A stretch of DNA of 64,000 nt from Bacteroidaceae bacterium (GCA_024401215.1 JAKSLL010000004.1:33362-97361); one strand, 5' to 3'. Shown: positions 17,466-28,407, counted from the first letter of the stretch. Translations and numbers: made by a program. The notes: a model not told the origin generated them from the letters alone.

Positions 17466-18641
17466 TTAGTAGTTGAATTCTCCGAATTCGGATTTGATAG
17501 TGAGAGATTTCTTGCCCTCCTCGATGCGGCCGATAATCTGGGCGTCGATGTTGAATGACTTGCTGATTTCGATGACCTTGTCAGCGTCTTCAGGAGCGAG
17601 GTAAACCTCGAGGCGGTGGCCCATGTTGAACACCTTGTATGCCTCGGCATAGTCTGTGCCAGACTCCTTGATGATAGCTTTGAAGAGTGGAGGGACAGGG
17701 AACATGTTATCCTTGATGACGCGGCAGTTGTCGCCTACGAAATGGAGCACCTTTGTCTGGGCGCCGCCTGTACAATGCACCATGCCGTGAATCTTTGGTC
17801 GAAGCTCGTCAAGAAGCTTCTTAACAACAGGTGCGTAAGTGCGAGTAGGGGAGAGGACGAGCTTGCCTGCGTTGATTGGCGAACCTTCAACTTCGTCGGT
17901 AAGTTTGTATGAACCAGAGTAAACAAGCTCTTCAGGAACAGCCTTGTCGAAAGACTCAGGGTACTTCTCTGCGAGGTATTTGGCAAACACGTCATGACGT
18001 GCTGATGTGAGTCCGTTTGAACCCATGCCGCCATTGTATTCCTTTTCGTAAGTTGCTTGTCCACAAGAAGAAAGGCCAACGATGACATCACCAGGACGGA
18101 TGTTGGCGTTGTCGATGACATCAGAGCGCTTCATACGACAAGTGACGGTAGAATCGACGATGATAGTGCGCACAAGGTCGCCTACATCGGCAGTCTCGCC
18201 GCCTGTGGCATAGATGCCAATTCCCATGTCGCGCATCTGCTGAAGAAGCTCGTCTGTGCCGTTGATGATGGCAGATATCACCTCACCAGGGATGAGCATC
18301 TTGTTGCGTCCGATGGTGGATGAAACGAGGATGTTGTCAACAGCACCTACGCAGAGCAGGTCGTCTGTGTTCATGATGAGCGCATCCTGAGCAATGCCCT
18401 TCCAAACAGAGATGTCGCCAGTCTCTTTCCAGTACATGTAGGCGAGGCTTGACTTTGTGCCTGCACCGTCGGCATGCATAATGTTGCAATACTCAGGGTC
18501 ACCACCTAAAATGTCTGGGATGATCTTGCAGAAAGCTTGTGGGAACACTCCTTTGTCGATGTTCTTGATAGCGTTGTGTACGTCTTCCTTGGCCGCACTA
18601 ACACCGCGCATCATGTATCTCTGTTTGTTGTCTATTGCCAT
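17466..18641 (-). CDS. purM: phosphoribosylformylglycinamidine cyclo-ligase (AIR synthase)
   Basis: 391 aa from the ATG at 18641 (MAIDNKQRYMMRGVS); frames extending to 18671 look like leader sequence. It makes aminoimidazole ribonucleotide in purine synthesis. The PurM fold is shown by ADGAGTKSSLAYMYW, IAQDALIMNTDDLLCVGA, YATGGETADVGDLV and VIVGLSSCGQATYE. It is longer than E. coli PurM (345 aa), as is usual in Bacteroidetes. Its promoter (18683-18690) is back to back with that of lpxD. Confidence 0.93.
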   Translation of the reverse strand: MAIDNKQRYMMRGVSAAKEDVHNAIKNIDKGVFPQAFCKIIPDILGGDPEYCNIMHADGAGTKSSLAYMYWKETGDISVWKGIAQDALIMNTDDLLCVGAVDNILVSSTIGRNKMLIPGEVISAIINGTDELLQQMRDMGIGIYATGGETADVGDLVRTIIVDSTVTCRMKRSDVIDNANIRPGDVIVGLSSCGQATYEKEYNGGMGSNGLTSARHDVFAKYLAEKYPESFDKAVPEELVYSGSYKLTDEVEGSPINAGKLVLSPTRTYAPVVKKLLDELRPKIHGMVHCTGGAQTKVLHFVGDNCRVIKDNMFPVPPLFKAIIKESGTDYAEAYKVFNMGHRLEVYLAPEDADKVIEISKSFNIDAQIIGRIEEGKKSLTIKSEFGEFNY

Positions 18642-18682
18642 TTTTATAGAGTTTTTTATTCGTTTTGTCATTTTTTACAATG

Positions 18683-18690
18683 CAAAGGTA
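18683..18690 (-). promoter_or_regulatory. purM -7 box
   Basis: Minus strand TACCTTTG, 42 nt upstream of the purM ATG. Confidence 0.6.
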
Positions 18691-18733
18691 GTGATTTTTT
18701 ATTATATACTATATTTATGTCGAAATACTTTCT

Positions 18734-18741
18734 TAAATTTG
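18734..18741 (+). promoter_or_regulatory. lpx operon -7 box
   Basis: TAAATTTG, 30 nt before the lpxD ATG, divergent from the purM promoter. Confidence 0.6.
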
Positions 18742-18770
18742 CAAACTATAAAGCAATAAAATAAAAAGAA

Positions 18771-19814
18771 ATGGTATTTACTGCACAACAAATAGCAACT
18801 TTTACGGGAGGCACCATAGAGGGCAATCCCGAGGCTACTATTTCCACATTTGCTAAGATTGAAGAAGGCACAGAAGGTGCTCTTTCATTCCTCGCTAACC
18901 CCCAATACGAACATTATATCTACGAGACGAAGTCAAGCATAGTGCTTGTCAATAACGATTTCACTCCGTCTCAGGAGGTGAAAGCTACTCTTGTTCGCGT
19001 GCCTAACGCATACGAAAGCGTGGCTAAGCTCCTTAACCTCTATCAGTCGATGCAGCAGAAACGTGTGGGCATCGACTCGCTTGCGTTTATCGACAAGTCG
19101 GCTACAGTTGGCAAAGACTGCTATGTCGGTCCTTTTGTGGCAATAGCAGAAGGTGTAGAGATAGGCGAAGGATGTGTAATTCATCCTCATGTGACTATCG
19201 GCAAGAACGCCAAGATTGGCGCAAATACAGAGATATACAGCAATGCTGTAATCTACCATGACTGCAAGGTGGGCAACAACTGCGTGCTTCATGCAGGCTG
19301 TGTGATTGGTGCTGATGGTTTTGGCTTCGCTCCAACTGCCGAGGGGTATGAGAAGATTCCTCAGATAGGTATTGTTACTATCGAAGATAATGTGGAGATT
19401 GGTGCAAACACATGTATCGACCGCTCAACAATGGGAAGCACTTATGTGCGAAAGGGCGTGAAGGTGGACAACCTCTGTCAGATAGCCCATAACGTAGAGG
19501 TGGGAGAAAACACCGTGATGAGTGCGCAGGTGGGCATCGCAGGAAGCTCAAAGATAGGCAAGTGGTGTATGCTTGGCGGTCAGGTGGGCATTGCTGGTCA
19601 CCTTGTTGTGGGCGACCAGACGCAGTTTGGCGCAAAGTGCGGTCTTACAGGCGGCAATATCGCCCGCAAGGGACATGTGCAGCTTATGGGCTACCCATCA
19701 CAAATTCATAAGGATTGGCAGCGTTCGCAGGTTGGTGTAAGGCAGCTTCCTGAACTGATGAAGGAAATCAACGAGCTTAAGAAAGAAATACAAGAATTAA
19801 AGAATAACAGATAA
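18771..19814 (+). CDS. lpxD: UDP-3-O-acylglucosamine N-acyltransferase
   Basis: 347 aa. It adds the second hydroxyacyl chain in lipid A synthesis. The N-terminal uridine-binding domain ([20 protein letters not shown]) is followed by a left-handed beta-helix of hexapeptide repeats ([40 protein letters not shown]; residues about 105-300). The catalytic His region is [13 protein letters not shown]. The C-terminal coiled helix ([16 protein letters not shown]) helps trimerisation. First gene of lpxD-lpxC/fabZ-lpxA, 1 nt from the next. Confidence 0.96.
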   Translation: MVFTAQQIATFTGGTIEGNPEATISTFAKIEEGTEGALSFLANPQYEHYIYETKSSIVLVNNDFTPSQEVKATLVRVPNAYESVAKLLNLYQSMQQKRVGIDSLAFIDKSATVGKDCYVGPFVAIAEGVEIGEGCVIHPHVTIGKNAKIGANTEIYSNAVIYHDCKVGNNCVLHAGCVIGADGFGFAPTAEGYEKIPQIGIVTIEDNVEIGANTCIDRSTMGSTYVRKGVKVDNLCQIAHNVEVGENTVMSAQVGIAGSSKIGKWCMLGGQVGIAGHLVVGDQTQFGAKCGLTGGNIARKGHVQLMGYPSQIHKDWQRSQVGVRQLPELMKEINELKKEIQELKNNR

Positions 19815-19815
19815 T

Positions 19816-21198
19816 ATGCAAAAACAACAGACCCTGAAAGAGTCTTTCTCCCTTCAAGGAAAAGGACTTCATACAGGCCAATTTATAACAGCTGTGTTCT
19901 GCCCTGCTGGTGAAAACCATGGATATAAAATACAACGCACAGATATAGAGGGCGAGCCAGTCATCGATTGCAATGCTGATTATGTAGGTGACACACAGCG
20001 TGGTACGGTGCTCGTGAAAGGCGACATCAAGATTTCAACCATTGAGCACGCAATGGCTGCTCTTTATGCAAGCGGCGTTGATAACTGCCTCATTAAGCTT
20101 GACGGTCCGGAAATGCCAATCCTTGACGGCAGCGCATTGCCTTTCATCGAGGAAATACAGAAGGTTGGGCTTCAGGAGCAGGATGCAAAGAAGGATTATT
20201 TCATTGTGAAGGAGAAGATGGAGGTGACTGGTGACAATGGCGAGCACCTCATCCTTATTCCAGACGATAAGTTCTGTGTAAATGCGCAGATAGCTTTTGA
20301 ATCACAGATTCTCGACAACCAGTTTGCTAATCTTGAGAATCTCGCTGACTTCCCTGCTGAGATTGCTTCTGCTCGCACATTTGTGTTTGTAAGAGAGATT
20401 GAGCCTCTCCTCAATCTTGGTCTCATCAAGGGCGGCGATCTTGACAATGCAATCGTTATCTATGAGCGTGAACTCCCACAGGAGCGCTATGACAAGCTTG
20501 CGGACACTCTCGGCATACCTCACATGGATGCAACAAAGCTTGGCTACATCAACCACAAGCCTCTCACATGGAATAATGAGACAGCACGCCATAAGCTTCT
20601 TGACATCATTGGCGACCTTGCACTTGTGGGCAGACCAATACTTGGCCGTGTGATTGCCACTAAGCCAGGACATACTATAAATAATAAGTTCGCGCGCGTA
20701 ATAAAGAAAGAGATAAAGAAGCATGAAGTGCAGTGCCCTGTATATAATCCAAACGAGGCGCCTCTCATGGATGTGAACAAGATTCGCTCTCTTCTTCCAC
20801 ACCGCTATCCAATGCAGCTCGTTGACAAGGTTATCTCTGTCGATGACGTAGAGATTGTTGCGGTGAAGAATGTGACAAGCAACGAACCTTTCTTCACAGG
20901 ACATTTCCCTCAGGAGCCAGTAATGCCAGGCGTGCTTATCGTTGAGGCTATGGCTCAGGCAGGCGGTCTTCTTGTGCTTAATAATGTGGAGGAGCCTGAG
21001 AGATGGTCAACATACTTCATGAAGATTGACAATGTGAAATTCCGCCGCAAGGTTGTGCCAGGCGACACTCTCATCTTTAAGGTGAAGATGATGGGTCCGC
21101 TTAGACGCGGCATAGCAACTATGGCTGGCCTTGTGTTTGTCGGCGAGACTATTGCCGCCGAGGCAGAATTTACAGCTCAGATAGTAAAGAATAAATAG
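19816..21198 (+). CDS. lpxC-fabZ: bifunctional LpxC deacetylase / FabZ dehydratase fusion
   Basis: 460 aa. Residues 1-305 are LpxC, the zinc enzyme of the committed lipid A step: LQGKGLHTG, STIEHAMAALYA (Zn His), GPEMPILDGSA, and HKLLDIIGDLALVG with the second Zn His and Asp. Residues about 315-460 are FabZ, 3-hydroxyacyl-ACP dehydratase: LLPHRYPMQLVD with the active His, GHFPQEPVMPGVLIVEAMAQ with the catalytic Glu. The fusion is characteristic of Bacteroidetes, so it is not an assembly error. It couples hydroxyacyl consumption by lipid A to fatty acid synthesis. Confidence 0.97.
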   Translation: MQKQQTLKESFSLQGKGLHTGQFITAVFCPAGENHGYKIQRTDIEGEPVIDCNADYVGDTQRGTVLVKGDIKISTIEHAMAALYASGVDNCLIKLDGPEMPILDGSALPFIEEIQKVGLQEQDAKKDYFIVKEKMEVTGDNGEHLILIPDDKFCVNAQIAFESQILDNQFANLENLADFPAEIASARTFVFVREIEPLLNLGLIKGGDLDNAIVIYERELPQERYDKLADTLGIPHMDATKLGYINHKPLTWNNETARHKLLDIIGDLALVGRPILGRVIATKPGHTINNKFARVIKKEIKKHEVQCPVYNPNEAPLMDVNKIRSLLPHRYPMQLVDKVISVDDVEIVAVKNVTSNEPFFTGHFPQEPVMPGVLIVEAMAQAGGLLVLNNVEEPERWSTYFMKIDNVKFRRKVVPGDTLIFKVKMMGPLRRGIATMAGLVFVGETIAAEAEFTAQIVKNK

Positions 21199-21212
21199 AA
21201 AACAATAGACAC

Positions 21213-21262
21213 ACACCCAGCATGGTGTCCCTCTCGCAGATTGCAGGAGGTTAGGCGGGTGA
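21213..21262. repeat. family 3 palindromic element (inverted) between lpxC-fabZ and lpxA
   Basis: The reverse strand reads ACCCGCCTAACCTCCTGCA and GAGAGGGACACCATGCTGGG, the family 3 layout. It lies inside an operon, just before the lpxA start. Confidence 0.65.
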
Positions 21263-21268
21263 CCGTTT

Positions 21269-22036
21269 ATGATTAGTCCATTAGCATTTATTGACCCAGA
21301 GGCAAAGATTGGTGAGAATTGTGAGATTGGTCCATTCTGCTTCATCGACAAGAATGTAGTCATCGGAGATAATAATGTATTGATGAACAGTGTGACATTG
21401 CTCAGCGGCACACGTGTAGGCAATGGAAACACATTCTTCCCAGGTGCTGTGATAGGAGCGGTGCCTCAAGATCTCAAGTTCAGAGGCGAAGAGACATTCG
21501 TGGAAATCGGCGATAACAATAAGATTCGCGAAAATGTCACTATTCACCGTGGCACAGCAAGCAAGGGAAAGACTACTGTCGGCAGCAATAATCTTATTAT
21601 GGAGAATGCGCATATCGCTCATGACTGCGAGTTTGGCTCTGGCATTATCATGGGCAACTCTACTAAGCTTGCAGGTGAGGTTGTTGTAGATGACAATGCT
21701 ATCATCTCTGCTGTCGTACTTGTTCACCAGTTCTGCCGCATCGGAGGTTATGTGATGGTTCAGGGTGGCACACGCACAAGCAAGGACATCCCTCCATTCA
21801 TCATGGCAGGTAAGGAGCCTGTTGCGTATGCTGGTCTTAATATCGTAGGTCTTCGCCGCCGCGGCTTCAGCAATGAGATTATAGACAATATACATCATGC
21901 TTATCGTCTCATTTATAACTGCAACCTTACTGTTGCAGAAGCTATTGAGGCAATACGCAATGAGGTGCCTATGAGCAAGGAGATAGAGTATATAATCGAT
22001 TTTGTTAGCTCTTCAAAGAGAGGCATTGTTAGATAA
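21269..22036 (+). CDS. lpxA: UDP-N-acetylglucosamine O-acyltransferase
   Basis: 255 aa; first acylation of lipid A synthesis. Hexapeptide repeats fill residues 1-190 (ISPLAFIDPEAKIGENCEIG; TVGSNNLIMENAHIAHDCEFG). The catalytic His lies in NAHIAHDCEFG, and GLNIVGLRRRGFSNE is the LpxA-specific C-terminal helix. The 70-nt gap to lpxC-fabZ is filled by a palindromic element, but the three genes should still form one operon. Confidence 0.96.
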   Translation: MISPLAFIDPEAKIGENCEIGPFCFIDKNVVIGDNNVLMNSVTLLSGTRVGNGNTFFPGAVIGAVPQDLKFRGEETFVEIGDNNKIRENVTIHRGTASKGKTTVGSNNLIMENAHIAHDCEFGSGIIMGNSTKLAGEVVVDDNAIISAVVLVHQFCRIGGYVMVQGGTRTSKDIPPFIMAGKEPVAYAGLNIVGLRRRGFSNEIIDNIHHAYRLIYNCNLTVAEAIEAIRNEVPMSKEIEYIIDFVSSSKRGIVR

Positions 22037-22044
22037 TAGTATAG

Positions 22045-22108
22045 GTAGCTGTTCGAAATTTGTAAAAGCTGTTATATGCAGCTATAAATATGAATTTTGA
22101 ACAGCTAC
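22045..22108 (+). terminator. nested hairpin after lpxA
   Basis: GTAGCTGTTCGAAATT (22045-22060) pairs with AATTTTGAACAGCTAC (22093-22108); AGCTGTTATATGCAGCT forms an inner hairpin. Confidence 0.6.
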
Positions 22109-22241
22109 ATTACATAATTTTAGTAAGTCGTTAGACTTGTCGGGGTTTACGGTTTGTTCTCTTTTTGTGTATGTCAGCATAATCCAAGAGAGTCGCATGC
22201 ATTGCCGTAGAGCCTCTAAAACCTGCTAATATCGTAATTAT

Positions 22242-22787
22242 ATGGTTTACCGTTTCACTATAATCTCAGATGAGGCTGATGGCTTTATGAGAGAGATAAA
22301 GATTGACGCCAACGCAAAATTCCTTGAATTGCACCAGCTTATACTTGAAGCTTGTGGATATAAGGATGACCAGATGACATCTTTCACTATCTGCGAGAAT
22401 GGATGGGAGAAGGGGCAGGAGATTTTGCTTGTTGACATGGGCAATGATGATGACGGACGTATTATGTCTGAAACAGAACTTGCTGATTTCCTCGAAGAAG
22501 AGAAGCAGCACATGCTGTACACTTTCGACCCGCTTGCTGATCGCGTGTTCTTCATCGAACTGTCAAAAATCATAACAGGCAAGAATCTCGACAAAGGCAT
22601 CATCTCTCGCTCTATGGGAGAGGCTCCAGCACAGACTATTGACTTCGATGACATTTTTGATGATAAGCTTATGGCTTCAGATTCTGCATCGCTTTTTGAT
22701 GACGATGATGCAGATATGTATGGCGATGCGGTGTCTTCGGAAGATTTGGAAAACGAGGGGTATGATTTTGCGGATGAAGACTATTGA
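22242..22787 (+). CDS. plasmid pRiA4b ORF-3-like protein, acidic
   Basis: 181 aa, cytoplasmic. The N-terminal 110 residues (VYRFTIISDEADGFMREIKI, FLELHQLILEACGYKDDQMT, FTICENGWEKGQEI, FDPLADRVFFIELSKI) match the pRiA4b ORF-3-like family common in Bacteroidetes. The tail from about 125 is strongly acidic (FDDIFDD, LFDDDDADMYGD). Function unknown. It lies 16-19 nt upstream of miaA and probably shares its transcript. Confidence 0.8.
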   Translation: MVYRFTIISDEADGFMREIKIDANAKFLELHQLILEACGYKDDQMTSFTICENGWEKGQEILLVDMGNDDDGRIMSETELADFLEEEKQHMLYTFDPLADRVFFIELSKIITGKNLDKGIISRSMGEAPAQTIDFDDIFDDKLMASDSASLFDDDDADMYGDAVSSEDLENEGYDFADEDY

Positions 22788-22805
22788 TTTTGCTATTTTC
22801 CTGTG

Positions 22806-23726
22806 ATGATGAAAAGTAAGACTCTTATTGTTTTGCTTGGGCCTACGGGTGTGGGCAAGACGGAGCTGAGCCTTCAAATAGCAGAGAAGTTTGAATGCCC
22901 GATTATCAATGCCGACTCGCGCCAGATATATAAAGATATAGAGATTGGTACGGCGGCACCTACAGCAGAAGAACTTGACAGGGTGAAGCACTATTTTGTG
23001 CATGAGCTTGCCCTGGATGACTATTATAATGCTGCAGAGTATGAAAAAGATGTGTTGTCCATTCTTGATGAGCAGTTCCAAAGCAGGGATGTGGCGTTGC
23101 TTTCTGGTGGCAGCATGATGTACATAGATGCTGTAGTGAAAGGCATTGACGACATACCTACTGTTGACGATGACACTCGCAATATGATGAAAGAGCGTCT
23201 GGAGAAGGAAGGGCTTGATGTGCTGCTGGAAGAGCTCCGACTGCTTGATCCTGAGCATTATGCGATTGTTGATAAGAAAAATCATAAGAGAGTAGTGCAT
23301 GCTCTTGAAATATGCTATATGACGGGGAAGACTTACACCTCTTTCCGCAGTAACATCACAAAAGAGCGACCATTCCGAATTGTGAAGTTCGGGCTGATGC
23401 GAGATAGGGAAAAGCTCTTTAGCAGAATAAATAGCAGGGTGGATAAGATGATGCGTGACGGCCTTATGGATGAGGTTAAGCGTGTTTACCCACTTAGGCA
23501 TTTGAATTCGCTCAACACCGTCGGATATAAGGAGTTGTTTAAGGTCCTCGACGGAGAATGGGAATTGCCGATGGCAGTGGAGCGAATAAAGAAAAACACA
23601 AGAGTATATGCTAAAAAACAGATTACTTGGTACAAGCATGATGCTGACATTCATTGGCTTGACGCTGATGTGATGAGTACAAGCGACATGTTAAAAACGA
23701 TAGAAAATGAAATCTATTTTAATTAA
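22806..23726 (+). CDS. miaA: tRNA dimethylallyltransferase
   Basis: 306 aa from the ATG at 22806; a GTG precedes it. It prenylates A37 in tRNAs reading UNN codons. P-loop [13 protein letters not shown] (residues 9-21), [27 protein letters not shown] and [11 protein letters not shown] are family hallmarks. Its last 20 nt overlap the start of mrcA, so the two genes are translationally linked. Confidence 0.96.
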   Translation: MMKSKTLIVLLGPTGVGKTELSLQIAEKFECPIINADSRQIYKDIEIGTAAPTAEELDRVKHYFVHELALDDYYNAAEYEKDVLSILDEQFQSRDVALLSGGSMMYIDAVVKGIDDIPTVDDDTRNMMKERLEKEGLDVLLEELRLLDPEHYAIVDKKNHKRVVHALEICYMTGKTYTSFRSNITKERPFRIVKFGLMRDREKLFSRINSRVDKMMRDGLMDEVKRVYPLRHLNSLNTVGYKELFKVLDGEWELPMAVERIKKNTRVYAKKQITWYKHDADIHWLDADVMSTSDMLKTIENEIYFN

Positions 23727-26127
23727 GATTTGGAGCTATATCAAAAATGCTATTTTTTGGTATGGAAGTCAGTACAAAGGGAAGTGGTATCAGCGCATAG
23801 CAACTCCTATTGCTTCTCTTTTCGTTTTCTTCTTCCTTTATTTGGGAGCCGTTGATGTGAACCTCTTCGGCTTGTTTGGCGTTTCGCCAACAATGGATGT
23901 CATTCAAAACCCTATCACAAATGAGGCGTCTCTGATATACTCTTCAGACAGCGTTTATCTTGGCAAGTTCTTCAGCGAGAACAGGTCGCCAGTGAAGTTT
24001 GAAGAGATTTCACCTTATGTCATCGATGCCCTTATCTCTACCGAAGATGAACGATTTTATGAGCATCACGGCATAGACTATCAGGGACTTTTTGCGGCAT
24101 TCAAGGATATTGCTAAAGGCAATCCGCGAGGTGCCAGCACAATAACTCAGCAGCTTGTGAAGAATCTCTTCAAGATTCGTTCTCAGTATTCTACCGGTCT
24201 TCTGGGCAAGGTGCCAGGTCTTGGAATACTCGTTATGAAGTCTAAAGAGTGGATTACTGCTATCAAGATTGAGAACATGTACAGCAAGCAGGACATCCTC
24301 ACTCTCTATCTCAACACGGTGGATTTCGGCAGCAATGCGTTTGGAATAAAGACAGCGGCAAAGACCTACTTCAAGACAACGCCGCAGAATCTGACAGCGG
24401 AGCAGTCTGCCGTTCTTGTTGGTCTGCTCAAGGCGACGACAACATACAACCCCCGTGTCAATCCCAAGAACAGCTTTGATAGACGCAATGTTGTGCTCAA
24501 CAATATGTATAAGCACGGCAAGCTGACAAAGCAGGAGTGCGACTCATTGAGCAAGATACCTATCAACCTCAACTATAATGTGGAGAACACTTATGACGGT
24601 TCTGCACAGTATTTCCGTGAAGCTATCAAAAACTATCTGGCAGATTGGTGCAAGAAAAACAATGTAGACATTTATTCTGATGGATTGAAGATATACGCGA
24701 CTATTGACACCCGAATGCAGCATTATGCAGAGCAGGCTGTGCAAGAGCAGATGCGTCAGATTCAGTCTCGATTCAATCAGCATTGGGGAGGACGTGCGCC
24801 ATGGTGCGATGAGAGAGGCATGGAGATAGCGCATTTCATCGAAGACATAGCGAAGCGCACAGAAGCGTATAAGTATCTCTCAAAGAAATATGATGGCAAT
24901 AATGACTCCATCTTCCACTACCTCAACACTCCTCATGTGGTTAAGGTTTTTGATTATAATAGCCCTAAGCATATTAAGGAGGTGGAGATGTCAACCATGG
25001 ATTCGATACGCTATATGGTGAAATATATGCATTGCGGATTTGTGGCGATGGAGCCTAACACAGGATATGTGCGTGCATGGGTTGGCGACATTGACTTCAA
25101 CTCGTGGAAGTACGACAAGGTGTCGGCAATGCGCCAGCCAGGCTCTACTTTCAAGCTTTTCGTCTATTCGTCAGCTTTTGAGCATGATGACGAGATGACT
25201 CCGATGACATATTACCGTGATTCATATATTTCGATGAAGGTGCCTGATGACAAAGACACAACAAAGATGGTCACTTGGACACCTCATAATGCTCAGGGAT
25301 TCTGCACGAATGCCAACATGCCACTTAAGTCGGCTTATGCGCAGTCGGTGAACACTATAGCGGTGAAGCTTGGACAGGATACAGGCATCAACAATGTGGC
25401 AAAGATAGCCCATGACATGGGTATTCTCAGCCCGCTTGACCCAACACCATCCTTGGCACTTGGCTCATCTGACGTGAATCTTCTTGAACTTGTCAACGCT
25501 TATTGTACGGTGGCAAACGACGGCAAGCATAGAAGGCCTATACTCGTTACAAAGGTCATAGACCGTGACGGAGAGGTTATTTATGACTGCGAGAAAGATG
25601 AGGAAGAGCCTAAGCAGGTCATAAAGTATAAGACTGCATTCTATATGCAGAAGCTTATGTGGAGCGGTGTTTACGAATACGGAACATCAGGTTCTCTGAT
25701 ATCCTATGTGCGCCCTTATATAAATAATATAGATTTAGGAGGAAAGACAGGAACATCATCCAACCACTCTGATGCATGGTTTGTAGGAACAACGCCTAAG
25801 CTTGTTGGTGGAGCATGGGTAGGAGGTGAGTATCGCTGCATACACTTCCGCACAGGTCAGCTTGGACAAGGTTCGCGAACAGCCCTGCCTGTATATGGAA
25901 CATTCATGAAGAAGCTGCTTGCCGATCCGAAGTTTGCGCATTATCTCGCTAAATACGCACCGCCGAAGGAGAACATCCCTACGAAGAATTATCAGGGTGC
26001 ATATTATGTCGTTCCTTCGCATAGGGAAGACGAAGAGGGTGAGTCTTATGATGGTGCAGGTGAGGAGCATTTCTCCATGCCTTCAGAATCTTCATCGGCT
26101 CCTGCAGAATCTGCCCCTGCTGAATAA
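23707..26127 (+). CDS. mrcA: penicillin-binding protein 1A-type peptidoglycan synthase
   Basis: 806 aa. An N-terminal membrane anchor (residues 37-55, [15 protein letters not shown]) precedes a GT51 glycosyltransferase with [17 protein letters not shown] and [15 protein letters not shown]. The transpeptidase domain carries [10 protein letters not shown] (SxxK, Ser near 480), a SVN motif in [13 protein letters not shown], and [16 protein letters not shown] near 680. The C-terminus is acidic and Ser/Pro/Ala-rich (from about 780). It builds cell wall on the periplasmic face. It overlaps miaA by 20 nt. Confidence 0.96.
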   Translation: MKSILIKIWSYIKNAIFWYGSQYKGKWYQRIATPIASLFVFFFLYLGAVDVNLFGLFGVSPTMDVIQNPITNEASLIYSSDSVYLGKFFSENRSPVKFEEISPYVIDALISTEDERFYEHHGIDYQGLFAAFKDIAKGNPRGASTITQQLVKNLFKIRSQYSTGLLGKVPGLGILVMKSKEWITAIKIENMYSKQDILTLYLNTVDFGSNAFGIKTAAKTYFKTTPQNLTAEQSAVLVGLLKATTTYNPRVNPKNSFDRRNVVLNNMYKHGKLTKQECDSLSKIPINLNYNVENTYDGSAQYFREAIKNYLADWCKKNNVDIYSDGLKIYATIDTRMQHYAEQAVQEQMRQIQSRFNQHWGGRAPWCDERGMEIAHFIEDIAKRTEAYKYLSKKYDGNNDSIFHYLNTPHVVKVFDYNSPKHIKEVEMSTMDSIRYMVKYMHCGFVAMEPNTGYVRAWVGDIDFNSWKYDKVSAMRQPGSTFKLFVYSSAFEHDDEMTPMTYYRDSYISMKVPDDKDTTKMVTWTPHNAQGFCTNANMPLKSAYAQSVNTIAVKLGQDTGINNVAKIAHDMGILSPLDPTPSLALGSSDVNLLELVNAYCTVANDGKHRRPILVTKVIDRDGEVIYDCEKDEEEPKQVIKYKTAFYMQKLMWSGVYEYGTSGSLISYVRPYINNIDLGGKTGTSSNHSDAWFVGTTPKLVGGAWVGGEYRCIHFRTGQLGQGSRTALPVYGTFMKKLLADPKFAHYLAKYAPPKENIPTKNYQGAYYVVPSHREDEEGESYDGAGEEHFSMPSESSSAPAESAPAE

Positions 26128-26285
26128 CTACTTATATATGTAAGTATCTGTACAAATTATTTTTATAATCAAGAATTTAGAGAACCTCGAAGAGCTCGGC
26201 GTGGCCAAATTAGAGATTTCTTCATTCAGTTTGCCAGCAAACTGTTCTTGCTAATTCTGAATTAAATCGTTACGATTGGAATTAA

Positions 26286-26310
26286 GAGAAGCCATCCGGA
26301 TGGCATTCTC
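26286..26310 (+). terminator. hairpin after mrcA
   Basis: GAGAAGCCATCC pairs with GGATGGC-TTCTC and is followed by a T-rich run. Confidence 0.45.
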
Positions 26311-26382
26311 TCATTCTCTTCATTCGTGATAAATATGAAAATAATTTTGACCACATACTTATGTGATCAAAAATAGTAACAT

Positions 26383-28407
26383 TTGGACACGCTAAAAATT
26401 GACACAGATAATCCTGAGTTCAAGAACGCATTGAGTCTTGTGCAGTTCACCAACCAGTCTGTATTCTTGACAGGAAAAGCTGGTACAGGAAAATCTACAT
26501 TCTTGAAATACATCTGTAGCATAACAAAGAAAAAATATGTTGTGCTTGCTCCTACGGGTATTGCTGCCATCAATGCTGGCGGCAGTACCCTTCATAGCTT
26601 CTTTCATCTTCCTTTTCATCCTCTTGTACCTGATGACAGCCGTTATCAGGGCAGCAGGCGTCTGCGTGATTTCTTGAAATACAATAAGGAGCAAGTCAAA
26701 CTCCTCAAACAGGTTGACCTTGTCATTATTGATGAGATATCTATGGTGCGCGCAGATATCATCGATTTCATTGACCGTATTCTGAGGGTGTATTCTGGTT
26801 GCTCTCGTCTGCCTTTCGGCGGAAAGCAGATGCTCTTTGTCGGCGACGTGTTTCAGCTTGAACCAGTAGTTACAAAAGATGAAAGAGAAATTTTGCAGAG
26901 GTTCTATGAAACGCCGCATTTCTTCTCTGCACATGTGTTTCATGAGATGCAACTTGTGTCTGTCGAACTCACGAAGGTGTACAGGCAGAATGACAATGTC
27001 TTTGTGAGTGTTCTCGACCATATACGCACAAATACGGCATCTTCGCAAGACTTGCAGCTGCTCAACACATGCGTCGGTCAGGATGTGTCGTCAGGTGAGG
27101 GGCTTTTTGTCACTCTCGCTGCTCGCCGTGATGTTGTTGACCATATCAATCAGCGCAATCTTGCTGATATAGAAGGGGAGTCGGTCATACTGCCTGGCGA
27201 GATAAAGGGCGAATTCCCTGAGTCGATGCTTCCTACGCTTATGGACCTTGAACTGAAGGTTGGCGCACAGGTCATATTCATAAAGAATGATCAGGACAAA
27301 CGCTGGGTGAATGGTACGATAGGCATGATTGTGGGCATGGATATGGAGGGCAAGTGCCTTTACATCCATACTGACGAAGGCAAGGATTTTGATGTTGAGA
27401 GGGCGTTGTGGGCTAATGTGCGTTATTCGTATAACGAGCAGGAAAAGAAGATAGAGGAGGAGGAGCTTGGCACATTCACGCAGTTCCCTGTGCGGCTGGC
27501 ATGGGCAATAACCATACATAAGAGCCAGGGCTTGACATTCAACAAAGTGGCAATAGACTTTACAGGAGGTGTCTTCGCTGCCGGGCAGACTTATGTGGCG
27601 CTCAGCAGATGCCGCTCTCTTGACGGCTTGCAGCTGAAAAGGGAAATCTCTCAGTCGGATGTGTTTGTCAACCCTAATATCGTGCGTTTCTCTCAGCAGT
27701 TCAATAGCCAGAAAGCCATCGATCTTGCATTGAAGCGCGCAAAGGCGGACATTGAGTATGCTGACGCTTCGAGGGCGTTCGACAAGGGCGATTTCGGTGA
27801 ATGCCTTGACCATTTCTTCATAGCCATTCATTCACGATACGATATCGAGAAAGAGTATGCAAAGAGGTATCTGCGCAGAAAGCTTGGTGTGATAAACATC
27901 CTTCGTGCAGAAATAGAAAAACTAAAAGGCGACCTCAAAAAGAAAGACGAACAGTTGCAGGAGATGCAATTCGTGCTTAATGATTATGCCAAGGAGTATT
28001 ACGCACTTGGCATGGACTGTGTTAGAATGGACGAGCATAAGGCAGCCATCACTAATTACGACAAGGCAATACGCATGAATCCCCGCTATTATGAGGCTTA
28101 TGTGGCTAAGGCGCAATCTCTGCTTGCATTGGGGAAATATCATGATGCTCTCCATGAGGTGAACCTTTCGCTCGACATCAGCCCCCTGTATTTCAAGGCT
28201 ATCTATACTCGAGGCAAGATATTTTTTGCCATGGAGAATTATGATTCAGCATCTAATGATTTGAATCGCTGTGTTGGCATAAAACCTAAGAATATCAGCG
28301 CTCATCAATTGTATGGAGATATTCTTTCTGCTATGGGCGAGGAAGAAATGGCGGCATTGCAATGGACGATAGCAGAGAGGTTGAAGAAAGAAAAGGAGAA
28401 GCAATGA
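26383..28407 (+). CDS. Pif1/RecD2-like helicase with C-terminal TPR repeats
   Basis: 674 aa. The start is a TTG at 26383: an in-frame TAA lies two codons upstream, and the conserved IDTDNPEF segment begins at residue 6, so no ATG is available. Residues 1-430 are a superfamily 1 helicase: Walker A LTGKAGTGKST, APTGIAAINAGGSTLHSFF, VIIDEISMVRAD (Walker B), GDVFQLEPV, and motif VI-like AITIHKSQGLTFNKVAIDF with TYVALSRCRSLDGLQL. A coiled stretch (about 505-540) leads to TPRs (540-665: YYALGMDCVRMDEHKAAITN, YYEAYVAKAQSLLALGKYHD). TPRs suggest a protein partner. DNA/RNA unwinding is established for the family; the target here is unknown. Confidence 0.9.
   Translation: MDTLKIDTDNPEFKNALSLVQFTNQSVFLTGKAGTGKSTFLKYICSITKKKYVVLAPTGIAAINAGGSTLHSFFHLPFHPLVPDDSRYQGSRRLRDFLKYNKEQVKLLKQVDLVIIDEISMVRADIIDFIDRILRVYSGCSRLPFGGKQMLFVGDVFQLEPVVTKDEREILQRFYETPHFFSAHVFHEMQLVSVELTKVYRQNDNVFVSVLDHIRTNTASSQDLQLLNTCVGQDVSSGEGLFVTLAARRDVVDHINQRNLADIEGESVILPGEIKGEFPESMLPTLMDLELKVGAQVIFIKNDQDKRWVNGTIGMIVGMDMEGKCLYIHTDEGKDFDVERALWANVRYSYNEQEKKIEEEELGTFTQFPVRLAWAITIHKSQGLTFNKVAIDFTGGVFAAGQTYVALSRCRSLDGLQLKREISQSDVFVNPNIVRFSQQFNSQKAIDLALKRAKADIEYADASRAFDKGDFGECLDHFFIAIHSRYDIEKEYAKRYLRRKLGVINILRAEIEKLKGDLKKKDEQLQEMQFVLNDYAKEYYALGMDCVRMDEHKAAITNYDKAIRMNPRYYEAYVAKAQSLLALGKYHDALHEVNLSLDISPLYFKAIYTRGKIFFAMENYDSASNDLNRCVGIKPKNISAHQLYGDILSAMGEEEMAALQWTIAERLKKEKEKQ

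Noticed and set aside
19816-21198. lpxC-fabZ fusion as an assembly error or novelty
   Set aside because: This fusion is well known in Bacteroidetes and both domains are complete.
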